From: an uncultured Saprospiraceae bacterium
GTDB lineage: Bacteria; Bacteroidota; Bacteroidia; Chitinophagales; Saprospiraceae
DNA length: 64,000 nt
Reading direction: 5' to 3'
Assembly: GCA_938016265.1 (NCBI GenBank)
Contig: CALLWB010000052.1
Coordinates: 39,007 to 103,006 of the forward strand
Shown: piece after piece, positions 37,101 to 45,800 of the stretch
Layout of the letters: each line of letters begins with the position of its first letter
How positions within the stretch are numbered: position 1 is the first letter of the stretch
The notes under the pieces: model-generated
The model's database searches: none
The model's input: only the letters and a program-made list of their open reading frames with translations
What the model was told of the DNA's origin: nothing
Position numbers and translations under genes: made by a program

Positions 37101-40100
37101 AACTGCAATGGGAAGTGGAGGAACAATGATTTACACCTATTTATGGGATAACGGAGCTACTACACAAACTACTTCAAACCTTACCGGAGGATTTCATACC
37201 GTGACCGTTTCTGATTCAGATGGCTGTAGTGCAGTTGCTATAGTAGAAGTCTTAGAATTATTAGAACTCAACGGCAGCGTTGCTCAGGCCTCTCCTGTAA
37301 GTTGTGCAGGAGGCAGTGACGGGCTTGCCATTTCAAACATTACTGGCGGGACGTTACCTTATTCTTTTGCTTGGAGTTCTGGAGCAACTGTTCAAAACCC
37401 CAATAACCTTGCAGCAGGAGTTTACACTTTGTTCGTAACGGATCTTAGAGGGTGTACTTCGTCTCAAAGTGTTACCATTACTGAACCACCTGCAATTAGT
37501 TTAACCACCTTAGCACTCAATGCTGTTTCTTGTAATGGTGGTAATGACGGGAGTGCATCCGTTTCTGCAACAGGTGGAACTCCAGGGTACACTTTCCAAT
37601 GGGACAATGGAGAAATGACTGCTACCGCAATTGCTTTAAATGCCGGGACGCATTCCGTTTCTGTAACTGACGATAATGGTTGCTTGGAAATTGCGACTGT
37701 CGTAATAACAGAACTTCCCGGTCTAAGTGGTACCATTACCTTGATAAGCAATGTCTCTTGCAGTAGCATAAGTGACGGAAGTGCAATGGCGGTTGTTTCT
37801 GGAGGAACAATGCCTTACACTTATGCCTGGGACAACGGCGAAATTTCAGCTACAGCCATCTCCCTTACTGCTGGAAATCATATTGTCACAATTACAGATG
37901 CAAATACTTGTATTGCTACAGCATCAATCTTGATAATGGGTGCTCCTGCCTTCAGCGCCTCGACAATTGCGGATTTACCAGTAGCTTGTTTTGGAGAAAG
38001 TACAGGAGTCGCAACCGCCAATGGAAGTGGAGGAACACCCCCTTATACCTATGTTTGGGACAATAGCGCAACTGACCAAACTGTATCTAATCTTGCAGGT
38101 GGATTCCATACCGTAACCGTCTCTGATACTGATGGATGCCAGGCAACTGCAGAAGTAGAAGTATTAGAATTATTACCCTTAAATGGGAATGTTGCCCAGA
38201 CATCTCCAGTAAGTTGTTCTGGAGCAAGCGATGGAGCAGCGATTTCAATCATTACAGGCGGGACCTTACCATATACCTTTATCTGGAGTACTGGAGCAAC
38301 AGTTTCCAACCCCACTAATTTACCAGGAGGTATGCATACCCTATTTGTCACTGATCTTAATGGATGTACTGCAAGTGCTAGTGTGACTATCATGGAAATG
38401 CCAACATTAACTTTATTTGCAGGAGTTAGTGATAATCTGGACTGCTTTGGCGATACCAATGGAAGCGCAACTGCAATAGTTAACGGAGGAAACCCTGCTT
38501 ACATTTACCAATGGGACAATGGAGAAACTACAGCCACAGCGATTAACCTAAATGGTGGGATGCATTCCATAACCGTAACAGACCAAAGTGGTTGTTTTCA
38601 AACAGCTTCTGTCTCTATTTCTGAGCCATTAATTTTAACTGTTTCTATCAATACCGCTATTGATGCTAATTGCAATGGGCAAAGCGATGGATCTGCGATT
38701 GTTGACGCGAGTGGAGGAACACCCGCCTATTCATATATTTGGGACAATGGAGAACTGACTGCAACCGCAACCGGTCTTGGAGCTGGGGCACACACTGTCA
38801 CAGTAACAGACGCCAATAATTGCACCGCAACAACATCTATAACTATAGGGGAACCTACTAGTATTGCAACAGTATCAACTTCTTCTACACCAATACTTTG
38901 CTTTGGAGAAAGCACGGGTACTGCAACGGTAATGGCAAGCGGCGGCACACCTGGATATACTTACTTATGGGACAATGGAGAAACTACCAGTACTGCTTCA
39001 AACCTTAGTGCAGGATTCCACAATGTTACCGTTTTTGATTCGGAGAATTGTACTTCCGTTTCAACTGTGGAAGTCCTTGAAATCTTAGAACTTAATGGTA
39101 ATGCAGCACAAAGTTCTCCTGTCAGTTGTTCTGGTGGCAGTGATGGAGTCGCTATTTCTATTATTACCGGCGGGACTTTACCGTACAGTTTTTCTTGGAG
39201 TACAGGCTCAACTGTATCCAATCCGAACGACCTGCCAGCAGGTATTCATACCTTATTTATCACTGATTTGAATGGATGTACTGCTTCCACCAGTGTCATT
39301 ATTTCAGAACCAACTCCAATATCCGTTTCCACCACAATTAACAGTAATGTTTCTTGTATTGGAATTAGTAATGGAAGTGCTTCCGCATCAGTGAGTGGAG
39401 GAATACCTGGATATACATACTTGTGGGGTAATGGAGAAATGACATCTACTGCAACTAACCTTGGTGTTGGTATAAATTTCTTAACCATTACAGATGCAAA
39501 TGGATGCACAGAGACGGGTAGCGTTTCATTGTTAATATCTTCAAATTTAGCAATAGATGTAATCAATACAACGAATGGAAGTTGCGGTCTATTTAATGGA
39601 CTAATAGATATTGATGTAATTGGGGGAACACCAGTATTCCAATATAGTATTGACAATGGAGTCACCTTCCAAAATTCAAGTGTTTTCAATAATCTAGGCA
39701 CAGGCACGTATGATATTGTAGTAATGGATGCTATAGGCTGCAGCGTGTCAGGACAAACCATGCTTTCCAATTCAACTGCCGCAGTAATCAATCAAGTGAT
39801 AACCAGCGATCCAACCACCTGTTTGGGAACAGATGGTAGTATAGAAATAATCTCTAGTGGAGGTGCACTTCCAATGGAATTCAGTATCAATAATGGAATG
39901 ACCTATTTGCCTACAAATATTTTTAATGGTCTATCTGCGAATACTTACAATGTTGTTATTCAAGACGCCTTGGGATGTTTTGATACTACAATTGTTGTGC
40001 TTTCTGATCCTCCAACTCCAATTATCGATAGTATCGATGTGGTCGATCCGGTCTGTGGTCAGGAAGATGGATCAATAACGATCAATGTTTCAGGTGGAAA

Positions 40101-42378
40101 TCCTAACTTTGAATACAGCATTGATGGAGGAATAAGCTATCAAAGCATGAATGCCTTTGACAGTCTTCCCCCAGGCAATTATACAGTTACGGTACTTGAT
40201 TTTGTGGGTTGTCAAACTACTCCAATTTCTATTACCTTATTTGATAATGGAGCACCAAATGTAGACAATGTCTTTGTCTCCAACACTTCTTGTGGAGAAA
40301 CTAATGGAGTGATAACCATCAATGCAAGTGGCGGCACCGCCCCCTACCAATATAGTATTGACGGAGGATTAACCTATCAGGCACCAACAACTTTCACCAA
40401 TCTGCCGACCGGAACTTATGACGTTTTTGTCATGGATGATGCGGGATGTACTGGTAGTGATCAAGTAGTTTTAGCAGACGATGGAGATATTCAGATTGAC
40501 AATGTGGCAACTCAAAATCCGAGTAGTTGTGGTTCTTCTGATGGCTCAATAAACATAACAGTTAGTGGAGGAACACCAATTTACCAATACAGTATAGACA
40601 ATGGAATGTCTTACCAGACTAACGGACTCTATACAGGACTAAGTGCTAATACCTACAATTTGGTCGTCACTGATGCTAACGGATGTACAAAAACACAAAT
40701 CGTAGTGTTAGATCTTATACCACCACCAATGGTTGACAACATAACAGTAGTAAACCCAAGTTGTGGTTTGAGCAATGGAAGTGCTGAAATATTTGTAAGT
40801 GGTGGCACACCAAACTTTGACTATTCAATAGATGGTGGGGTGACGTTCCAGGGATCAAATGTATTTAATGGATTAATGTCAGGTACTTATAATGTTGTAG
40901 TTGAGGACGCGAACAATTGTACAACAACAAGCACTTTTGTACTTACCGATTTTGGAGCACCAATGCTTGATAATGTTGTAATTACCCAGCCTAATTGTGG
41001 TGATCCAGTTGGAAGTATAGAATTCTTAGTTAGTGGCGGTCAATCTCCTTATATGTTTAGTATTGACAATGGAGGTACATTTAGTGCTTCGAACTTCTTC
41101 CCAAATCTTGGACCAGGAACCTATTCCTATATTATAGAAGATGCTGCCGGATGCCAACTAACCGGTCAAATAATTCTAACTGGTTTAGGTGGATTAGTCG
41201 TTAACAATACCACCACCGCGCCTACTTGTAACAGCAATGATGGAACAATAAATCTACAGGCTACAGGAGGAAACCCTCCTTACCAATATAGTATTGACAA
41301 TGGAATGACCTTCCAAACAAACAATCAGTTTACTGGATTGCCTGCTGGATTATACAATATTGTAGTAGAAGATGGAGGTGGATGTATTCACACAGAAACC
41401 ATTAACCTAATTGATCTAGGTAGCCCTCAGGTATCGTCCATTGATATACAGAATGCAGATTGCGGACAACCAGATGGCTCATTTGTTATTATGACCACTG
41501 GTGGTACGGCCCCCTTACAATACAGTATAGACAATGGTGTGACTTTCTCCGGGTCAAATACGTTTAGCAATCTTGTTCCTGGGGATTATGATATTGTAGT
41601 AACAGATAGTAATGGCTGTATGGGAACGTCTTTAGCTACCATTACTAGCAGTCCAATGGCGGTTGTGAATATCTTGACCAATGGTCCCACTGACTTGTGT
41701 GGTGGAGAATCTGTTTTGCTCAATGCTGGAATATTTGATTCCTATCAATGGAGCACTGGAGAAACGACGCAGATTATTGAAGCTACTATGACCGGCAACT
41801 ATGAAGTAACCATCGTAGACGCCAATGGATGTTCTGCTCAAGATTCTATCAGTGTAACTGTTGCACCTACCATACCATTAGATGTAGTAGAAATTGGAGA
41901 GATAGAAATTGGTCAGTTGGATACGATTAGTGTGCTGTTTCCTGATCCTAATATTATTTATACTTGGGAAGGCTCAGACGGTACAACGTATACAGGACCA
42001 TCCTTTGAGTTTGTGGGAGCCACGGAAGGAACCTATGTTTTTGTTGTCACTGCTCAAGTCGGAGATTGCTTTGTTACCGACACCTTGACCTTTGAAGTTG
42101 TGGATAATAGTGCCTGGGGAATTCCAAATGCCTTTACACCAAATAATGATGGACTAAATGACACCTTCGAACCACTTTTGAGTAGTGCGCTCAAAATTGT
42201 TGAGTTTAGGGTTTATAATAGATGGGGCGAGAAAGTACACGATGATCCAGCGACAGGGTGGGACGGAAATTTCAGAGGTAAAGAACAGACAATCGGATTG
42301 TATATCTATACCGTTATCATTGAAAACCTAGAAGGTAAACAAGAATCTAAGGCTGGTGAAGTGCACCTTCTTCGATAA
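34105..42378 (+). CDS. Giant SprB-repeat surface adhesin 1 with type B sorting domain
   Basis: A secreted protein of about 2,757 residues. The start is ATG 34105 before a signal peptide (LAGILIYLIFLFVLPNTNLKA); a TTG at 34039 in frame would add 22 polar residues. I count 23 SprB-type units of about 75-80 residues (about 58-1812) with SC-G at the front, YTYxWDNGxT in the middle and TDxxGC at the end. Nine units of a second form follow (about 1817-2517) with CG-x-x-NG, YSIDNGxTFQ and GTYxIVVxDxxGC. Next come an Ig-like segment (TDLCGGESVLLNAG, YQWSTGETTQ) and the CHU_C type IX sorting domain (about 2672-2757: IPNAFTPNNDGLNDTF, YNRWGEKVHDD, GLYIYTV). SprB of Flavobacterium is a mobile gliding adhesin. 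A surface adhesive or gliding role here is an inference. Most repeats carry two cysteines that could form a disulfide. Confidence 0.88.
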   Translation: MNPKSTPSSLAGILIYLIFLFVLPNTNLKANSSFPKNDSAESDNEKATNSGDSFFMLSVTAVEDKPVSCIGESSGIATATGSAGTPPYTYVWDNGETTASASNLSGGTHTVTVTDAVNATATTSVLVDELLELNGNTTQLQSVSCAGGSDGIAISLITGGTLPYFFAWSNGATVSNPTGLSAGVYTLFVTDSEGCTSSQSALIKEPPPIVLTANAISNANCNGSSDGIGTINASGGNPPYSYNWDTGTTTNLATNLNAGPHTVTVTDANGCFDTASITITEPTILTLSTATIRDVSCNGAIDGSASATAGGGSPAYSYAWDNGETNSMATLLNAGIHIVTVTDQNMCTQTAAANIADAPALSLTAAQDTPVNCFGDATGVATLTPSGGSPAYTFLWDNGATSQTTSNLDGGLHDATVVDAGGCSATVSVFIEELLELNGNVAQASPVSCAGGSDGVAISLITGGTLPYSFAWSSGATVANPNNLAAGVYTLFVTDLVGCTSTQSVTITEPSAISLTAMLINNVSCNDGNDGSASVSATGGTPNIPPPGYNYLWDNGEITAIAVALNAGMHTVSVTDDNGCLETATVTVTEPPLLGAAINLVNNVSCGSTNDGSATALGTGGTPTYTYEWDNGETDATATALTAGNHFATITDANGCTTTASITIMGSPVFSASATADAPVDCFGDATGVATAMGSGGTMIYTYLWDNGATTQTTSNLTGGFHSVTVSDTGGCEATAIVEVLELLELNGSVAQASPVSCAGGSDGLAISNITGGTLPYSFTWSSGATVQNPNNLAAGVYTLSVTDLRGCTSSQSVTITEPPAISLTTMVLSTVSCNGDSDGSASVSATGGTPNTPLPGYSYLWDNGEITATAIALNAGTHSVSVTDANGCLEVATITISEPTLLGATIDLENNVSCGSTNDGSATALATGGTIAYSYEWDNGEISATATGLTAGTHTITVTDANNCTTTASIVIMGAPIFSASATADAPVDCFGDATGVATAMGSGGTMIYTYLWDNGATTQTTSNLTGGFHTVTVSDSDGCSAVAIVEVLELLELNGSVAQASPVSCAGGSDGLAISNITGGTLPYSFAWSSGATVQNPNNLAAGVYTLFVTDLRGCTSSQSVTITEPPAISLTTLALNAVSCNGGNDGSASVSATGGTPGYTFQWDNGEMTATAIALNAGTHSVSVTDDNGCLEIATVVITELPGLSGTITLISNVSCSSISDGSAMAVVSGGTMPYTYAWDNGEISATAISLTAGNHIVTITDANTCIATASILIMGAPAFSASTIADLPVACFGESTGVATANGSGGTPPYTYVWDNSATDQTVSNLAGGFHTVTVSDTDGCQATAEVEVLELLPLNGNVAQTSPVSCSGASDGAAISIITGGTLPYTFIWSTGATVSNPTNLPGGMHTLFVTDLNGCTASASVTIMEMPTLTLFAGVSDNLDCFGDTNGSATAIVNGGNPAYIYQWDNGETTATAINLNGGMHSITVTDQSGCFQTASVSISEPLILTVSINTAIDANCNGQSDGSAIVDASGGTPAYSYIWDNGELTATATGLGAGAHTVTVTDANNCTATTSITIGEPTSIATVSTSSTPILCFGESTGTATVMASGGTPGYTYLWDNGETTSTASNLSAGFHNVTVFDSENCTSVSTVEVLEILELNGNAAQSSPVSCSGGSDGVAISIITGGTLPYSFSWSTGSTVSNPNDLPAGIHTLFITDLNGCTASTSVIISEPTPISVSTTINSNVSCIGISNGSASASVSGGIPGYTYLWGNGEMTSTATNLGVGINFLTITDANGCTETGSVSLLISSNLAIDVINTTNGSCGLFNGLIDIDVIGGTPVFQYSIDNGVTFQNSSVFNNLGTGTYDIVVMDAIGCSVSGQTMLSNSTAAVINQVITSDPTTCLGTDGSIEIISSGGALPMEFSINNGMTYLPTNIFNGLSANTYNVVIQDALGCFDTTIVVLSDPPTPIIDSIDVVDPVCGQEDGSITINVSGGNPNFEYSIDGGISYQSMNAFDSLPPGNYTVTVLDFVGCQTTPISITLFDNGAPNVDNVFVSNTSCGETNGVITINASGGTAPYQYSIDGGLTYQAPTTFTNLPTGTYDVFVMDDAGCTGSDQVVLADDGDIQIDNVATQNPSSCGSSDGSINITVSGGTPIYQYSIDNGMSYQTNGLYTGLSANTYNLVVTDANGCTKTQIVVLDLIPPPMVDNITVVNPSCGLSNGSAEIFVSGGTPNFDYSIDGGVTFQGSNVFNGLMSGTYNVVVEDANNCTTTSTFVLTDFGAPMLDNVVITQPNCGDPVGSIEFLVSGGQSPYMFSIDNGGTFSASNFFPNLGPGTYSYIIEDAAGCQLTGQIILTGLGGLVVNNTTTAPTCNSNDGTINLQATGGNPPYQYSIDNGMTFQTNNQFTGLPAGLYNIVVEDGGGCIHTETINLIDLGSPQVSSIDIQNADCGQPDGSFVIMTTGGTAPLQYSIDNGVTFSGSNTFSNLVPGDYDIVVTDSNGCMGTSLATITSSPMAVVNILTNGPTDLCGGESVLLNAGIFDSYQWSTGETTQIIEATMTGNYEVTIVDANGCSAQDSISVTVAPTIPLDVVEIGEIEIGQLDTISVLFPDPNIIYTWEGSDGTTYTGPSFEFVGATEGTYVFVVTAQVGDCFVTDTLTFEVVDNSAWGIPNAFTPNNDGLNDTFEPLLSSALKIVEFRVYNRWGEKVHDDPATGWDGNFRGKEQTIGLYIYTVIIENLEGKQESKAGEVHLLR
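34279..39540 (+). repeat. Six copies of a 906-928-bp super-repeat (23 SprB units)
   Basis: The units recur in a fixed order of four types: (A) CFGDATG-like, (B) LELNGxxAQxSPVSC, (C) xISLTxxxxxxVSCNG, (D) an xxNVSCGSTNDG-like unit. Copies begin near 34279, 35185, 36111, 37039, 37951 and 38863; the sixth lacks the D unit. Copies three and four are almost identical in protein sequence, which implies recent duplication or gene conversion. Confidence 0.85.
39556..41655 (+). repeat. Nine tandem units of the YSIDNG type
   Basis: Units of about 78 residues with the core CG-x-x-NG, GGTPxFQYSIDNGxTFQ and GTYxIVVxDAxGC follow the tryptophan-containing units. They resemble the units of the neighbouring adhesin more than those just upstream. 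Confidence 0.8.
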
Positions 42379-42410
42379 AAAATGTAGTGCGACCATAAAA
42401 TAATTTTCTC

Positions 42411-42443
42411 AAGAGAGCAATTGGTCAAATTGCTCTCTTTTTT
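42411..42443 (+). terminator. Terminator after adhesin 1
   Basis: AAGAGAGCAATT (42411-42422) pairs perfectly with AATTGCTCTCTT (42428-42439) around five bases and runs into T residues, 32 bases past the stop. Confidence 0.93.
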
Positions 42444-42849
42444 GTAGGAGGTAATGCGAACAACTAACAATATGTATTTACAAAAATAAATTCTATAAAA
42501 CCCTTATTTTAACACCCATTAAGCTTGTCTTTTTACCTTAATTTATCCTATTAAATTATCGATTTTTTGCGGCTTTTGTTAGGTTTTAACAATGTTGGAA
42601 GGGAATATTATTTGGAATATCTCCTATTTTTCTTTTTATAATAACCATTCTTAATAATTTTCAATATAATCAAAGGGAGAATTCAATATTAAAAAAATCA
42701 ATTTTTAAGACCTTTACTTTAGTTAATGTTGTATCTTTACGCTTTAATTCAGACCGTTAAAACCAACATAGTCACTAATGCCTTGACATTCAGTGCCTGA
42801 ATAAGACTGATATTCAGTGTATTGTTATTATTTATCGATAATTATTAAG
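42444..42849 (+). promoter_or_regulatory. AT-rich leader region of the second giant adhesin
   Basis: No gene is visible in about 400 bases. It contains the motif shared with the first adhesin leader (near 42719-42736) with a near -7 box TATCTTTA (42732-42739). It also holds ATTCAG (42788-42793), CTGAAT (42797-42802) and ATTCAG (42812-42817): the middle copy can pair with either neighbour, giving two exclusive small hairpins. Confidence 0.45.
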
Positions 42850-45800
42850 ATGTTTCTTATGTCCCAAAAATTTCTGAAAAACCTACTCCTCTTAGCACTA
42901 ATCTGCTTCTTCGTTTCCTTACAACAAAAAGTTTATGCCTCCCATGCCATGGGGGCCGACTTAACTTACACTTGTTTAGGAAATGATCAGTATGAAATTT
43001 CTTTAACGTTTTACCGCGATTGTGATGGTATCAGTGCCCCAACAGCACCTGTGATAGATATTGCATCTGCAACCTGCGGTGTTACCACCAGCATTACACT
43101 TACTCAAGTGGGGCCGGGTACGGAAATTTCACCACTTTGTGCAGCTCAAATCAATCAAAGTACTTGTAATGGCGGTAGTCTGCAAGGAGTGGAGCAATAC
43201 ACCTACACAGGTGTGTATACTCTACCATCCATGTGTACCGACTGGTTAATTAGTTTTGGTGAATGCTGCAGGAATTCAGCAATTACCAATTCAGATGGCC
43301 CTCAAAACTTTGACTTGTTTGTTTCGGCAAACATTGATAATCTGACCGTTTCCTGTAATAGTTCACCTTCTTTTACAACACCACCAGTACCCTATATCTG
43401 TGCTGGACAACCGTTCAACTATAATCATGGAGCATTTGATGCAGAAGGAGATTCATTAGTATATTCATTAATTGCCCCAGCTGACAATTTTACTGCTACA
43501 GTGCCCTACGTTGCTGGATATTCTCCGACCTATCCAATTTCAACCACACCTGCTAACCAGTTTAACTTTGATCCACTTACAGGTCAAATGTCTTTTACAC
43601 CAGACATGGTGCAAATTGGGATTGTAACTGTTTTGGTTCAAGAGTATAGAAATGGTGTGTTAATTGGCTATACAGTAAGAGATATGCAAGTGGTGGTAAT
43701 TAGTTGTAATAACAACGTACCTGCTGTAATTCCACCATTGCCTTCAGAGGTAATGGGAGGGTCATTTGACGGTTCAACTTTCCAGGTATGTGCCGGAAAT
43801 ACATTGAGTTTTGACATTGACGCTACCGACCTGGACGCTGCTGATATTCTTACAGTAACCAGTAATATTGCTACTTCGATACCAGGTGCGATTGTAAACA
43901 CCATTGGTGTCAATCCAGTTGTCGTTCAGTTTACTTGGCCTACGAATTTTAATGATGTTGGTATTTACAACTTTACAATTACAATAAGGGATGGGGCTTG
44001 TCCGACAGAGGGTTTGCAAATCCTAGGATATGATATTCTTGTCCCCGGAGTTAACATTATTGCAGAAGATACTACCGTTTGTGAAAATACAACACAAATG
44101 ATCCAACTGGACGCGCTCCCACTCGGAGGGACTGGAAATGGTACTTATTCCTGGTCTCCCGTTACAGGCTTGGATAATCCTAACATCTCCGATCCTGTAG
44201 CGACAGTCACCGGGCCAACCGAATACATTGTCACCTACAACGATGGTGTTTGCGTAGTTCAAGATACCATACGAATTATTTTTTCTGGTATTCTGTCAGC
44301 AGAACCTGAAGTTTCTAATATATGTCCGAACGAATCCGTCCAACTCATGGCAGATTACATTTTTGCTGAAGAACCACCACCACCAGGCTGTGGAGCAAAC
44401 TTAAGCGGGTGCAATGGACCAGCTTTATCAATTGTTGCAGGTACGGACGTCACCGCAACTGGCCCAGCAACAACCAGCAATGAAGCAGGTTCTCCATTCC
44501 TTGGATATTATGAGGATGGAAGGGTGCAATATTTATTTAGGGCAACAGAACTCCAAGCCTTAGGTATGAGCTCAGGATTAATCACAGATCTTGCACTAGA
44601 TGTAACAGCGGTAAACAGTAATATTCCTTACAGCAATTTTACAATAAGCTTAGGATGCGTAGAGGATACAACGTTGAATGTTATTTTCTTACCGAATACA
44701 CTTCCTGTCTATACCGGAACAGTAACTCCGGTTGTAGGTACTAATAACTTTACGTTTACCACTCCATATGAATGGGATGGACTTTCAAACATAGTTGTTG
44801 AAATTTGTTTTGACAATACGAATTATTCAAGTTTTGATCATGTTAGTTATACTGCAACGCCTTTTAATTCTGTAGTATATCAACGTGTTGATAATAGTGT
44901 TGGGTGTACGCTAGGTGGACCAGTAACCCCCACTGATCGCAGAGCGAACATTACGTTCAATACCTGCCCAGCACAACCTTTATTTCAAAATATTGCTTAT
45001 ACATGGGCTCCATCTACCGGTCTTAACAATCCCAACATTGCAAATCCAGTAGCAACTCCTGCAGTGAGCACTACTTACATTGTTACTGCGGTAACTGATG
45101 AGTGTACCTTTATGGACACCATTCAAGTAAATGTTCAGCCTCTAGCAATTAGTGCTACAGGACAAGTCTTTGGTTGCGGAGGATCTTTAGGAAACTTAAA
45201 TGTAACAGTTAGCACAGGAACAGCACCTTATACTTATATGTGGAGCGGTGGATTACCAAATATTCCAAACCCGATGAACGTGCCTACTGGAAACTATACA
45301 GTTACAGTAACCGATGCGACAGGGTGCACAAATACAGCGATGGTTGCACTTGGAACTACTCCCCCACTTGTTATTAGTGTGTCCAACGATACGCTACTCT
45401 GCAATGGAGATTCAGATGGAGAAATAACATTAGGAATTTCAGGAGGAACTGCACCCTATACGTTCAACTGGTCTAATGGTGCTACTTCTCAAAACATAAG
45501 TGGCTTGGTTGCAGGCACATATACTGTTACTGTCTTGGATGATTCTGGATGTGTAGAATCAGCAACAGGTGTAGTTTCAGAACCAATGCCAATGACCATT
45601 TCCACCACGACGATGGATCCAACCTGTAATCAAATGGATGGATCGATTACTGTTACTGCAGGGGGCGGAGCTCCTTCTTATATGTACAGTAATGATGGAG
45701 GTACCACCTTTCAAGCTTCTAATACCTTCCCTGGCCTAGGTGCTGCAAATTACACAATAGTTGTGCAAGATGCCAACGGATGTACAAATACGGCAGTCGT

